Assembly (NCBI GenBank): GCA_030587365.1
Contig: JAUQZE010000046.1
Location: forward strand, 1-64,000
DNA length: 64,000 nucleotides
Source: Candidatus Freyarchaeota archaeon
GTDB taxonomy: Archaea; Asgardarchaeota; Jordiarchaeia; Jordiarchaeales; Jordiarchaeaceae
Reading direction: 5' to 3'
This document shows positions 24,660 to 34,889 of the stretch, one piece after another. Both the position numbers and the translations under genes were made by a program. Position 1 is the stretch's first letter, and the number at the start of each line of letters is the position of its first letter. The notes under the pieces are model-generated. The model searched no databases. It saw only the letters and a program-made list of their open reading frames with translations, and had not been told where the DNA came from.

Positions 24660-25166
24660 TTAGCTAATCTTTGATAGTCGCACTTTCCACTCGTGTATAG
24701 AGAACATTAGTTCTCCCCCGTCTTGTTCGGTCAGTTTGGGATAGGGATAATTTTTGAGTTTTCTGCTCCACTGATTTATCTGGTACAGTAAGGATGATTG
24801 CATCGGGGAGAGCCCCATTATCCAGTCTCTCAGATCCTCGAGTTCAGCAAACATGGCCCTTATTCGGGTTCCTCCCGGTACTAATTCCTCAAGAGTTTTG
24901 AATTTACTCTCTATGGGGCGCGCCACCACCGAAGAAACCTCAGCTACTCTCTCCTCCTTCTTCTGGAAGGTTATGGGTATAGGAGCCGAACTTTTTGCCT
25001 CTGCCACTTCCCCGGGAATTACCGCTTCTTCACGGTATCCCGCCAGAGTAAGCGCTAAAGAGAGAGTTGAAGTCACTTCATTGATTTTTTCAGAAATATT
25101 TCCAAGAAGGGCAACTGCTTTTCGGATAGTACTTTTCAGTTCCTCTCTCTTATCAATTTCAGTCAA
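24660..25166 (-). CDS. Hypothetical helical protein
   Basis: 168 residues. The N-terminal third is amphipathic helix (REELKSTIRKAVALLGNISEKINEV). A low-complexity linker follows, then a C-terminal helical domain with conserved-looking aromatic residues (LRDWIMGLSPMQSSLLYQ). No membrane segment or known motif. TTG at 25166 is read as start behind AGGTGA; an ATG 4 bases upstream is in another frame and stops at once. Function unknown. Confidence 0.6.
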   Translation of the reverse strand: MTEIDKREELKSTIRKAVALLGNISEKINEVTSTLSLALTLAGYREEAVIPGEVAEAKSSAPIPITFQKKEERVAEVSSVVARPIESKFKTLEELVPGGTRIRAMFAELEDLRDWIMGLSPMQSSLLYQINQWSRKLKNYPYPKLTEQDGGELMFSIHEWKVRLSKIS

Positions 25167-25529
25167 ACATAAGTCACCTTTTCAAGCATTGTCATCTTAC
25201 TAACAAATATGGAACTTAGGAGTTATAAGGTTTTCAGCGATAATAACTGACTTGGAAAGGGGAAAACCAAGAGTTTCACAAAGAGGCGAAAACGCGGGGC
25301 CGTCATAAAATTCGACAAGATAAAACGAAGAAAAAACCTTCATTTATCTCAGTATAATCTCCTAAATTTTAACAATATCTTAATTATTTTTTAAGCTACA
25401 TAAAAGCTAAGGCTTTTATATTAAAATATTCATATCATCTAGAAGCAGAAGAATGCGATTGGAGGTGGGTTCATCCCCTTCTACAATGGCTGATGTTTTT
25501 ACGCTTTAACTTTAAGGAAGGTGGTTATT
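25167..25529. other. Divergent intergenic region
   Basis: No gene seen. It contains an 8-bp inverted repeat, ATAAAAGC (25400-25407) and GCTTTTAT (25412-25419), that overlaps the plus-strand TATA-like GGCTTTTATATTAAA (25411-25425). This arrangement could act as an operator for the TPR gene. The rest is AT-rich. Confidence 0.4.
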
Positions 25530-27791
25530 TTGGATCCGGCGGGAGCAAATAGGAGTACCGGTTTGAATTTATTGAGGCGAGGAGATTTTAAGAATGGAAT
25601 TAAGTACCTTGTTGATGCGAGGAATATGTATGCAAGTGTGGATAATAGGTCGATGGTTGCAAATGTGGATTTGGATATAGCCTCCGCGATGTTTGATCTT
25701 GGAAGATTTGATGAGTTTATTAAATGCTCTAAAAGCGCTAAGGAGTACTTTGAGGCGGAGGGAATCAACGAGATGGTGGGCACCATATCGTTAACCATCA
25801 TCGCCCAATTGTTCGGTATTGAGGGCTACGATGAAGAGGTTTTGGAAAACCTTTTGGTCGCTAAACCAATTTTTGAGAAGTTAAGAGAAGAGGGAGTTCC
25901 GACTCCCGCACCGTATCCCCTAATTATGTCGGAGTTAGAGCTGCGTACCGCCTTTACGCTTCATTTTCTCGGCCGATGGGAAGAAGCTTTGCCACACTTT
26001 GAAAAGGCTAAGGAAATGTTAGAGAGAATGCAACCCTCCAAAAATTATGAAATGTGTGAGGAATTCTATGCGCGAGCCTTAATATTTCTAGGAAGGTTTG
26101 ACGAGGCGATTAAACATCTTGAAATAGTGAAGGAGATAAATAAGGGGAGGGGAGATCAGCGAAAGGTTGCACAGATTGAGAGCGAACTCGGCGAGTGTTA
26201 TTTACGCATGGTGGATTTCAAACAGGCTATAAAGTGTTTTGAGAGAGAACTATTGATTTATAAGACGTTCGGGCAGAAACAAAGAATATTGATAGCGGAG
26301 TATACCATCTCAAAAGCGAAGCAGTTGATGAGTGGCAAGATAAAAAAGGCTCTCACTAATGAAGAGAAAGAGCAACTAAGGGAAGCATATAAACTTACCA
26401 GTACTGGAGGCTTTTTGAAAGATAATGAGAGATTTGTAGAAGCGGTTGAAGTGTGGAAGAAAGCGAGTAAGATGCACGAAGAATTGGGAAACATGGAGTA
26501 CGCGGCAAGTCTTAGGATGAGCTTAGGGCTTTTGCTTGTCCAGATTGGAAAGATGGAGGAAGCCCTGGAGCAGTTCTCTGAAGCTGGACAAATTTCAGCA
26601 GGACTCGGAATGAAGATGGAGCAAGCAATGCTCGAAAACACCATAGCCTATCGGTTACGAGATGCTGGACGCACCAGAGACGCAATTGACCATATGGAAA
26701 AGGCTAGATCTATTTTTCAAATCCTGAAAAATCAAAGAGAGGTTGCGCGTGTTGATAAGGAACTGAGTATAATGCTGGATGAACTGGGGCTAATAAATGA
26801 GGCTATAGCGAAAAGGCATGATGCAATATCCGGGTACGAGAAGATGGGAGATGAAGCGGAGGTTGCTAACAGTGAGGAGATGATGGCCTTCCTACTCTGC
26901 AAAGCTCACAGACCAGAAGAAGCCCTTAAACATGTATCAAACGCTAAGAAAATCTACAAGAAGCTAGGAATGAGGGATAGAATAGAACTCAATGAGAAAA
27001 TAGAGAGAACGACAAAAACGATACTAGCCGCTAGAGAAGCTGTTAAGAAACAATTTGAAGGTGCCTTATTACCTACAGAACTTGAGGAGTTGCAAAAATC
27101 AATCACTCCACCACTTAAACCACCGAAGACCACGCCTGAAATAGACTACGGAGAGGTCGTTAATAACCTAACACGTTTCGAGGATGTCTTCAAACACATT
27201 GAACCAGAGTCTGGATTTATGTTTAGAGGAGTGGATCCGATTTCCAATATGTACGGTATAGGTATCGAAATAGCAAAAAGAGAAGAGAGGTTCAGCGATG
27301 CATTGAAACACTTGGAACTTATGAAAAGTTCTTTTGAGAAAGCTGATAAACACTTCCGATTAGGAGTGCCACCAAAGAATGTGGACATGGCCACTATTGA
27401 TCGCGACATGGAGGCGTTTAAGGATACTCAGAAACTCCAGTATTTAGTGCAACCCGTACTAGAGGAAGCTAGCAAAAGGGCGAAAGCAGCTAGGGAAGAG
27501 TACAAAGCCGGAGTAGCCCTCCTAGAACAGAGGAAACCCGAAGAAGCGCTGAAACACTTGGAATTAGCAAGAGAGTTCTTCAAGCTTGGTAACCAACAAA
27601 TAGAACTAGGCGAAATCAATCTGGCCATCGTTCTAGCCCTAGGAGAACTCGGAAGAGTGGAGGAAGCAGGAATAAGACTGAAAGAATCAAAACACCCCAT
27701 TGTAATGTTGGGTCGAATAACTGATGTAGTATATTTTGAGAAGTACATCGGGGGTCTACTCCTAAAAAACAATATGTTAAAAAAGCCCTAA
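25530..27791 (+). CDS. Large tetratricopeptide-repeat protein (frameshifted near the end)
   Basis: At least 14 TPR units of about 34-40 residues are visible, each with the W/Y-LG-A-F-A pattern (for example LGRWEEALPHFEKAKEMLE and IGKMEEALEQFSEAGQI). It is a soluble scaffold with no enzymatic domain, signal peptide or membrane helix. GGTGG before TTG 25530 sets the start; the frame opens at GTG 25521. The frame stops at 27791, but the next TPR continues in another frame to 27934, so an A-run indel near 27762-27767 has cut the protein. Partners are unknown. Confidence 0.85.
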   Translation: MDPAGANRSTGLNLLRRGDFKNGIKYLVDARNMYASVDNRSMVANVDLDIASAMFDLGRFDEFIKCSKSAKEYFEAEGINEMVGTISLTIIAQLFGIEGYDEEVLENLLVAKPIFEKLREEGVPTPAPYPLIMSELELRTAFTLHFLGRWEEALPHFEKAKEMLERMQPSKNYEMCEEFYARALIFLGRFDEAIKHLEIVKEINKGRGDQRKVAQIESELGECYLRMVDFKQAIKCFERELLIYKTFGQKQRILIAEYTISKAKQLMSGKIKKALTNEEKEQLREAYKLTSTGGFLKDNERFVEAVEVWKKASKMHEELGNMEYAASLRMSLGLLLVQIGKMEEALEQFSEAGQISAGLGMKMEQAMLENTIAYRLRDAGRTRDAIDHMEKARSIFQILKNQREVARVDKELSIMLDELGLINEAIAKRHDAISGYEKMGDEAEVANSEEMMAFLLCKAHRPEEALKHVSNAKKIYKKLGMRDRIELNEKIERTTKTILAAREAVKKQFEGALLPTELEELQKSITPPLKPPKTTPEIDYGEVVNNLTRFEDVFKHIEPESGFMFRGVDPISNMYGIGIEIAKREERFSDALKHLELMKSSFEKADKHFRLGVPPKNVDMATIDRDMEAFKDTQKLQYLVQPVLEEASKRAKAAREEYKAGVALLEQRKPEEALKHLELAREFFKLGNQQIELGEINLAIVLALGELGRVEEAGIRLKESKHPIVMLGRITDVVYFEKYIGGLLLKNNMLKKP

Positions 27792-27934
27792 AACAGCTCA
27801 AAGCAGTTAAAACCTTCTTTGAAAAGACAGGAAATGAGCAGCAGTTAAAAGAAGTGGAAATGGGCATCAATGTAGCACAAATGAAGCTTGGAAAAACCAT
27901 CGAATCCCAGATTGACGAGCTAAAACTTTTTTGA
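27768..27934 (+). pseudogene. Out-of-frame continuation of the TPR gene
   Basis: After the A6 run of CTCCTAAAAAACAAT, adding one A gives QYVKKALKQLKAVKTFFEK, then further helix and a stop at 27932-27934. This restores a full last TPR and a C-terminal helix. It is the displaced end of the preceding gene, not a separate gene. Confidence 0.65.
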
Positions 27935-28074
27935 GCAACTCGCCGTTTCTGAATTCCAATACCTTTCCTTACGGTGAAGTTCTTCGGGTTTCATCTCTGG
28001 TGCAACCAGCCTCTCCGACAAGGGGCTGAATAACCTTGCTATGAGACCATTCACTTAAGTTCATCGAATCAATT

Positions 28075-29871
28075 TTATGTTTCCCTTAGATGGTCATGTA
28101 TCTTTTTTGCCAATTCCTCACTTATACCCGGCACAGCTTTTATCTCCTCGACATTAGCGTTTTTTAGCTTTTCTAGGGAACCAAAATGTTTCAGGAGTTC
28201 ATTTCTTCTCTTTATCCCTACGCCGGGAATGGATTCCAGCACTGATTCTTTGAGCTTTTTCTCCCGAAGCTTCTTATGATAACTTAGAGCGAATCTGTGA
28301 GCCTCATCCCTCACCCTCTGAAGAAGAAAGAGTGTTTTTGAATCTGAAGGCAAACTAATAGGCTCACTCTCTCCCGGTGTATATACGTCTTCAAACTTTT
28401 TCGCTAACCCTACGGCGGGAACGTTCAGCCCCAAGGTTTTAAGGCTATTTACAGCAGCGTTAAGCTGACCCTTACCTCCGTCCACAAGAATGAGATTTGG
28501 AGGCTTTTCACCTCTTTCCAATAATCCCCTGTACCTGCGATGAACAATTTCGCCCATCATAGCTGGGTCGTCGGGACCCTTAACCGTTTCAATCTTGAAT
28601 CTACGGTAATCCTCTTTTTTCGGTCTCCCCTCCTCAAAGACAATCAGGGAGCCTACAGCCTCCTCTCCCACAATATTAGAAACATCGAAAGCCTCTATTC
28701 TCAACGGCGGCTCGGGCAGCTTCAGTATAACCTGCAAGTCCCTCACCGCATCTAGGGTTAGTTCGCGTTCAAGCTCACTCTTCCTTTTCTGCTCATTAAG
28801 AACCATCACGGCTACTTTTTTAGCATACTTGATGCGGTTCTCCTCCTCCTCGCTAATCGGAGTGCGAATCTCAATATGTCCCCCCTTCTTCTCTAACCAC
28901 TTCTCAACCAGTTCCTTATCCTCAAAATCCCTCTCAACAATTATCTTTTCCGGAAGAACCTCCGCGTCAACATAGAACTGCTTAACAAATCCCGCTATTA
29001 ACTCCTCGTCACCAGCGTCCCCTCTCTCCTCCCTAACAAAGTCTTTTCGGTCAACCATCTTACCGCTCTGGAGAAAAAGAAGCACAATACACACCCTTCT
29101 ACCAAGCTTCTCATACCCAATAACATCGGTGTCCCTAAACTTCGTGGATAAAATTTTCTGCCGACCAATAGACCTCTCCACACCCACTATCCGATCCCTT
29201 ATTCTCGCAGCGTCCTCAAACCTCAGCTCTTCTGACGCCTTTTCCATCTCCAAGTAAAGCTGCTCCACCAACTCCTCTCTTTCACCAGCCAAAAAAAGCA
29301 GAAGCTGCTCAACTCTACTCAAATAATCTTCCCTGCTAATTTTGCCCACGCAGGGAGCCGAACAATTGTTTATGTGATACTCCAGACACGGTCTCTTCAT
29401 CCTACCCTGCTGCACGGGACTCTCAGAACCACACACCCCAAACAAGCGACGGATATACTTCAGATTCCCCTTAACCTTCTTAAACCGAGTGTACGGGCCA
29501 AAGTACCTCGCTCCATCATCCAGCAATTCACGGGTGGTCAAAACTCGGGGAATCTCCTCGTTTACAGTCACCTTGATGTACGGGAAGGTTTTGGAATCCT
29601 TCCAGGCAACATTATACCTCGGCTGATACCTTTTAATTAGATCACACTCAAGAATCATAGCCTCCGTCTCATCACCGGTGACCATGTACTCCAGACTAGC
29701 AACATTATTCACTAAGGCATCCTTAGCATCGTTTTTTTTCGACGGCACAAAGTAGGATTTGACACGGTTCCGGAGGTTGCGAGCCTTACCCACATAGATA
29801 ACTTTCCCCCTACCATCCCTCATAATATAAACACCGGGCTCCTCAGGGGCCTCCCTAGCGCGCTGTTCCAC
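28075..29871 (-). CDS. uvrC: Excinuclease ABC subunit C
   Basis: UvrC makes both cuts around a DNA lesion in nucleotide excision repair. It has the N-terminal GIY-YIG nuclease (PGVYIMRDGRGKVIYVGKA), a Cys cluster (CLEYHINNCSAPCVGKI), the UVR helix that binds UvrB (EKASEELRFEDAARIRDRI), the RNase-H-like nuclease (IEAFDVSNIVGEEAVGS; LILVDGGKGQL) and C-terminal helix-hairpin-helix pairs (SIPGVGIKRRNELLKHFGS). At 598 residues it is full length. GTG 29871 follows GGAGGT and overlaps uvrA by 17 bp. Confidence 0.97.
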   Translation of the reverse strand: MEQRAREAPEEPGVYIMRDGRGKVIYVGKARNLRNRVKSYFVPSKKNDAKDALVNNVASLEYMVTGDETEAMILECDLIKRYQPRYNVAWKDSKTFPYIKVTVNEEIPRVLTTRELLDDGARYFGPYTRFKKVKGNLKYIRRLFGVCGSESPVQQGRMKRPCLEYHINNCSAPCVGKISREDYLSRVEQLLLFLAGEREELVEQLYLEMEKASEELRFEDAARIRDRIVGVERSIGRQKILSTKFRDTDVIGYEKLGRRVCIVLLFLQSGKMVDRKDFVREERGDAGDEELIAGFVKQFYVDAEVLPEKIIVERDFEDKELVEKWLEKKGGHIEIRTPISEEEENRIKYAKKVAVMVLNEQKRKSELERELTLDAVRDLQVILKLPEPPLRIEAFDVSNIVGEEAVGSLIVFEEGRPKKEDYRRFKIETVKGPDDPAMMGEIVHRRYRGLLERGEKPPNLILVDGGKGQLNAAVNSLKTLGLNVPAVGLAKKFEDVYTPGESEPISLPSDSKTLFLLQRVRDEAHRFALSYHKKLREKKLKESVLESIPGVGIKRRNELLKHFGSLEKLKNANVEEIKAVPGISEELAKKIHDHLRET

Positions 29872-32695
29872 TAACCTCCACCCCCAAAACTCTCCTCAAA
29901 GCCTGACCGGTGTACGACGAGGACACGCCTACCACTTCCTCCGGTGTTCCCTCACAAACAATCTCTCCACCTCGATCTCCGCCCTCAGGTCCAAGGTCAA
30001 TAATATGGTCTGCAACTTTTATCACGTCTAAGTTGTGTTCAATCACAATAACCGTGTTACCTGAATCCACAAGTCTACCCAAAACGTCCAAGAGTTGCTG
30101 AATATCAGCAAAACTTAACCCCGTTGTAGGCTCATCCAAGATATATAGTGTTCTTCCAGTGCTCTGTCTGCTTAGTTCTTTGGAGAGTTTTACTCTTTGT
30201 GCTTCGCCGCCTGATAGTGTAGTGGCGGGCTGCCCTAGTTGAATGTAGCCGAGTCCCACATCCTTTAGGGTTTGGAGTTTTTTCTTGATTCTTGGAATGT
30301 TTTCGAAGAATTCCAATGCTTCGTCTACGGTCATTTCGAGTATGTCGTGTATGCTTTTGCCCTTGTATTTTATTTCTAGGGTTTCCCGGTTGAACCTTTT
30401 TCCTTTGCAGTTATCGCACTTTATGTATACGTCGGGTAGGAACTGCATCTCTATTTTTATGTTTCCGTGTCCTTCGCATGCTTCGCATCTTCCGCCTCTC
30501 ACGTTGAAGCTGAATCTTCCCGGCTGGTAGCCTCTCATCCTTGCTTCTGGAACTTTGGAGAAAACGTCTCTTATTTCTGTGAAGACGGTTGTGTAGGTTG
30601 CGGGATTGGAACGGGGGGTTCTGCCGATGGGGGACTGGTCAATCATGATGACCTTATCTATGTTCTGCAACCCCTCTATTCTATCGAATTTTCCCGGCTT
30701 CTCCAAGGCATGATAAAACTTTTGTGCCAGCGCCTTGTACAGGATTTCATAGACTAGGCTGCTCTTGCCAGATCCTGAAACTCCGGTTATGCAGATGAAC
30801 AATCCCAGGGGGAATTTTACATCGATGTTTTTCAGGTTATTCTGCTGTGCTCCCTTAAGAATCAGATATTTGCCGTTGCCCTTGCGTCGCTTGGATGGGA
30901 CTGGTATTTTAAGGCTACCAGAAAGGTATCTGCCGGTTAAAGAATTCTTGTTTGCCATTATCTCCTTCGGGCTTCCCGTAGCTACAATCCAGCCGCCGTT
31001 TCTGCCAGCACCCGGACCGAGGTCTATTATGTAATCCGCGGCTTTTATGGTGTCTTCGTCGTGTTCCACAACTAGGATTGTGTTGCCCAAGTCTCTTAGC
31101 TCCTTTAGAGTTTCAATTAGTCTTTTCTTATCCCTAAAATGCAATCCAATTGAGGGCTCGTCTAGTATGTAGATTACTCCGACGAGGCTGCTTCCGATTT
31201 GTGTCGCGAGCCTTATTCTTTGTCCTTCTCCTCCGCTTAGGGTTCCCGCCGCCCTGTCCATGGTGATGTAATCTAGTCCAACATTCATTAGGAATTTCAG
31301 TCTGGATTTGATTTCTTTGAGAATTTTTTCCGCTATTATCTGTTCCCTATTCCCAAGTTGTAGTTGATTGAAGAATCTTTGAGCTTGTTCGACGGACATT
31401 TTTGTGGCTTCGGCAATGTTGCGGCCTCCCACGGTCACCGCTAGGCTCTCGGGTTTCAGTCGGTCTCCCTTACAGTAGGGGCAAGGGCTCATATCCATGA
31501 ATTTTTCCATATCCTCCCTAATGTACTCGGATTTGGTTTCGCGGTACCTGCGCTCCAGATTATTTATAACTCCCTCAAAGCTTCCCTCATACTCTAAGTA
31601 GACTCCTCTCTCTTCGTTTTCGTAGAGATATTTGACGCGGTCATTGGTTCCGTACAAAACCACGTTGAGCTGCTTTGGTGTTAAGTCCTTAACGGGAGTG
31701 TAAATATTGAAACCATACTTTTTTGCTACTGATTCCAGTTTCCTTAGGTACCAGCTGCCTATGGGGTTGTGCCAGGGTGCTATTGCTCCTTCCGCTATTG
31801 ATAGTTCCTTATTGGGTATCACTAGGTCGGGGTCGATTCTTCTGGTGGTTCCCAGTCCACTGCAATAGGTGCATGCTCCGTGGGGATTGTTGAATGAGAA
31901 CATTTGGGGGGTTAGTTCCTCGAATCCCAGTCCGCATTCCTCGCAGGCTAAGCGTCTGCTGTAAATGTTTTCCTTATTATCGTTTATTACGACCCTGACA
32001 ACATCTCCGAATTTGAGGCTGGTTTCAACAGAATCTGTGAGAGTTTTCTGGACACCGGGTTTGATAACTAGTCTGTCCACTATAAGGTCTATGTCGTGTT
32101 TCTTGTTCTTGTCGAGATTTATCTCCCCTTCCAGATCCATTATTTCTCCGTCTATTCTGACTCTGGCGAAGCCTTCGTTTTTGAGGTTCTCGAGGACTTT
32201 TCGGTACTCACCCTTTCGCCCTTTAACTATAGATGCCAAGATTTGTATTCTGGTTCCTTCTGGGAGACTCATTATTCGGTCGACTATCTGCTCTGTGGTG
32301 AGCTGTGTGATTTCCTTCCCGCATTTCCAGCAGTGGGGTGTCCCCACCCTCGCGTAGAGTAGCCTGAGGTAATCGTAAATTTCGGTTACCGTTCCCACTG
32401 TGGATCTGGGGTTTCTGCTGGGAGGCTTTTGCTCAATGGATATTGCCGGAGATAAGCCTTCTATGTATTCTACGCTGGGTTTCTCCATCATTTCCAGAAA
32501 TTGGCGGGCGTATGAGGATAGGGATTCAATGTATCTCCTCTGGCCCTCCGCGTAGATGGTGTCGAATGCTAGGGAGGATTTCCCCGAGCCGCTCAGTCCC
32601 GTGATTACTACGAGCTTGTCACGCGGGATCTCCACATCGATGTTTTTGAGGTTGTGTTCCGATGCTCCTTTAACAATTATTTTGTCTTTACCCAT
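29855..32695 (-). CDS. uvrA: Excinuclease ABC subunit A
   Basis: UvrA is the damage-sensing ABC ATPase that loads UvrB. Both nucleotide-binding domains are complete: Walker A GLSGSGKSSLAFD and GVSGSGKSSLVYE, ABC signatures LSGGEGQRIRLA and LSGGEAQRVKLSKE. Zinc modules are present in the first half (CWKCGKEI; CEECGLGFEE) and the second half (CEACEGHG...CDNCKGKRF). Length 946 is normal. In the last Walker B region GLHFADI reads GLSFADI, a small deviation. It is the middle gene of the uvrB-uvrA-uvrC operon; start ATG 32695, 3 bp after uvrB. Confidence 0.98.
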   Translation of the reverse strand: MGKDKIIVKGASEHNLKNIDVEIPRDKLVVITGLSGSGKSSLAFDTIYAEGQRRYIESLSSYARQFLEMMEKPSVEYIEGLSPAISIEQKPPSRNPRSTVGTVTEIYDYLRLLYARVGTPHCWKCGKEITQLTTEQIVDRIMSLPEGTRIQILASIVKGRKGEYRKVLENLKNEGFARVRIDGEIMDLEGEINLDKNKKHDIDLIVDRLVIKPGVQKTLTDSVETSLKFGDVVRVVINDNKENIYSRRLACEECGLGFEELTPQMFSFNNPHGACTYCSGLGTTRRIDPDLVIPNKELSIAEGAIAPWHNPIGSWYLRKLESVAKKYGFNIYTPVKDLTPKQLNVVLYGTNDRVKYLYENEERGVYLEYEGSFEGVINNLERRYRETKSEYIREDMEKFMDMSPCPYCKGDRLKPESLAVTVGGRNIAEATKMSVEQAQRFFNQLQLGNREQIIAEKILKEIKSRLKFLMNVGLDYITMDRAAGTLSGGEGQRIRLATQIGSSLVGVIYILDEPSIGLHFRDKKRLIETLKELRDLGNTILVVEHDEDTIKAADYIIDLGPGAGRNGGWIVATGSPKEIMANKNSLTGRYLSGSLKIPVPSKRRKGNGKYLILKGAQQNNLKNIDVKFPLGLFICITGVSGSGKSSLVYEILYKALAQKFYHALEKPGKFDRIEGLQNIDKVIMIDQSPIGRTPRSNPATYTTVFTEIRDVFSKVPEARMRGYQPGRFSFNVRGGRCEACEGHGNIKIEMQFLPDVYIKCDNCKGKRFNRETLEIKYKGKSIHDILEMTVDEALEFFENIPRIKKKLQTLKDVGLGYIQLGQPATTLSGGEAQRVKLSKELSRQSTGRTLYILDEPTTGLSFADIQQLLDVLGRLVDSGNTVIVIEHNLDVIKVADHIIDLGPEGGDRGGEIVCEGTPEEVVGVSSSYTGQALRRVLGVEVSGTAR

Positions 32696-32698
32696 GCT

Positions 32699-34654
32699 TC
32701 ACTTTCCTTCCCTTACCGATTTGAGCAACAAGAGTTTGTCGCGAATCGCTGCGGCTCTCTCAAATTCTAGGCTGGCCGCTGCGGCTCTCATTTCCCTCTC
32801 CAAATCCTTTATTACGACAGGCAATTCTTCATCAGTTACCCTCTCAACCTCTATCTCCTCATGCCTCCTTCCAGTCATATCGCGAATAGCCTTCACTATG
32901 GTTTGAGGGGTTATTCCGTGTTCCTCGTTATACTTCGTCTGTTTCTCTCGTCTCCGATTGGTTTCGTTTATTGCTCTCCTCATGGCTTCGGTTACTGTGT
33001 CCGCATACATTGTCACGGTGCCGTTAACATTTCTAGCGGCTCTTCCAATGGTTTGAATCAGAGACTGCTCCGATCTCAGGAAGCCCTCCTTATCAGCGTC
33101 CAGTATGGCAACAAGGGAGACTTCGGGTAGGTCGAGGCCTTCCCTTAAGAGGTTTATACCTATGAGTACGTCGAATTCGCCCAGACGCAGATCCCTCACG
33201 ATGTCCACCCGGTCGAGGGTTTCAATCTCGGAGTGCAGGTACCTCACTTTCACCTCGAGATTCTCATAGTACTCGGTCAGGTTCTCAGCCATCTTCTTCG
33301 TAAGGGTGGTGACCAAAACCCTCTCTTTCCTCTCCACACGCTCCCTAATCTGTGCTAGGAGATCATCTATCTGCCCCTCAACTGGGCGGACCTCCACTCG
33401 GGGATCCACGAGGCCTGTGGGGCGTATGATTTGCTCCACAAGCTGTTCGTTCTTCTCTAACTCATAAGGGCCGGGGGTGGCTGAAACGTAGATTACCTGA
33501 TTAACCATGTTTTCAAACTCTTCGAAGCAGAGGGGCCTATTATCAATAGCCGATGGGAGTCTGAAGCCGTACTCCACCAGGTTTTCTTTTCGGGACCTGT
33601 CGCCCTCATACATCCCTCCCAGCTGAGGGATACTTACGTGTGATTCATCAATAAATAGAAGGTAGTCCTTCGGGAAATAGTCAATGAGAGTGAAGGGTTT
33701 TTCGCCGGGATTCCGGCCGTCAAGATGCCTTGAGTAATTCTCAATGCCCGGACAGTAACCCATCTCTCGCAGCATTTCTAGGTCGAATTTGGTTCTTTGC
33801 TCCAGTCTCTGGGCTTCTAAAAGTTTGTTCTTTGCCCTCAACTCTTTCAGCCTTTCCTGCAACTCTTCCTCTATGGATTCTACTGCCCTCGACAGATTAT
33901 CGCCCGGTATAACGTAATGTTTTGCGGGAAGGATGTAAACCGTCTCCTTCTCCATCCTTGTTTTACGGGTTAGGGGATCTAATTCCCTTATTCTCTCGAT
34001 GCGGTCTCCGAAGAGCTCTACTCTAATCAGTACGTCCTCGTAGGAGGGATAAACCTCAATCACGTCCCCCCGAACGCGGAACTTGCTCCTCTCAAGGTTG
34101 ACATCATTACGTTCATACTGTATGTCCACCAGCTCTCTGAGGATTTCCTCCCTGCTCTTGGATTGCCCTCTCTCCAGGAAAAAACCCATGCTTTTGTAAT
34201 ACTCGGGGGAGCCGAGGCCGTAAATGCAGGAAACACTTGCCACCACTATGGTGTCCCTTCGCTCAGTAAGGGCTCTGGTAGCAGCGTTACGCATTTTATC
34301 AATTTCCTCATTGATGGAGGCGTCCTTAGCTATGTAAAGATCCGTTTGTGGAACATAAGCCTCGGGCTGATAATAATCGTAATAACTTACAAAATACTCC
34401 ACAGCATTCTCCGGGAAGAACTCCTTAAACTCACTAAATAGTTGAGCCGCCAGGGTTTTGTTATGTGAAATAACTAGGGTTGGTTTCTGAACCGCTTCTA
34501 TCACGTTAGCCATGGTGAAAGTCTTTCCAGAGCCGGTAACACCTAATAAGGTTTGATGGCGCAGATTTTTCTCTAAACCTTCTACCAGCTGCGCGATAGC
34601 TTCCGGCTGATCGCCCCGCGGTGTATACTCTGATACTAAACTGAATTTGGGCAT
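32699..34654 (-). CDS. uvrB: Excinuclease ABC subunit B
   Basis: UvrB is the helicase-fold damage verifier. It has Walker A GVTGSGKTFTMAN, the beta-hairpin signature YYDYYQPEAYVP, the helicase motif FLLFIDESHVS-like segment (LLFIDESHVSIPQ), motif VI QTIGRAARN and the C-terminal UVR domain (REMRAAAASLEFERAAAIRDK). Length 651 fits. It is first in the operon. Few archaea carry the bacterial-type Uvr system, and these are thought to have gained it from bacteria, so an incoming operon is likely here. Confidence 0.98.
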   Translation of the reverse strand: MPKFSLVSEYTPRGDQPEAIAQLVEGLEKNLRHQTLLGVTGSGKTFTMANVIEAVQKPTLVISHNKTLAAQLFSEFKEFFPENAVEYFVSYYDYYQPEAYVPQTDLYIAKDASINEEIDKMRNAATRALTERRDTIVVASVSCIYGLGSPEYYKSMGFFLERGQSKSREEILRELVDIQYERNDVNLERSKFRVRGDVIEVYPSYEDVLIRVELFGDRIERIRELDPLTRKTRMEKETVYILPAKHYVIPGDNLSRAVESIEEELQERLKELRAKNKLLEAQRLEQRTKFDLEMLREMGYCPGIENYSRHLDGRNPGEKPFTLIDYFPKDYLLFIDESHVSIPQLGGMYEGDRSRKENLVEYGFRLPSAIDNRPLCFEEFENMVNQVIYVSATPGPYELEKNEQLVEQIIRPTGLVDPRVEVRPVEGQIDDLLAQIRERVERKERVLVTTLTKKMAENLTEYYENLEVKVRYLHSEIETLDRVDIVRDLRLGEFDVLIGINLLREGLDLPEVSLVAILDADKEGFLRSEQSLIQTIGRAARNVNGTVTMYADTVTEAMRRAINETNRRREKQTKYNEEHGITPQTIVKAIRDMTGRRHEEIEVERVTDEELPVVIKDLEREMRAAAASLEFERAAAIRDKLLLLKSVREGK

Positions 34655-34849
34655 CTTCCTAGTTCTCCTTCCAATGTCACATCAAACAGTAAAAACTGCG
34701 CCAAATAAATATTAGGATTTAAATTAACAACCATTAACTAAAAATTTTTTATAATTAATAGATGACTTTTAAATATGAAAAAATAGTATAAACAAAAGAT
34801 ATATTTTGGATTCTCAAAATACCACATTTCGCAAGTATTAAAACTACTC

Positions 34850-34872
34850 GAATTCTCCCTTTAGGGGAATTC
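34850..34872. terminator. Hairpin downstream of the 34890 gene
   Basis: GAATTCTCCC (34850-34859) pairs with GGGGAATTC (34864-34872) with one bulged T and a TTTA loop. It lies just past the stop of the minus-strand gene at 34890 and before the uvrB promoter region, so it may end that transcript. Confidence 0.4.
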
Positions 34873-34889
34873 ATCACGAGGAAAGCGTA

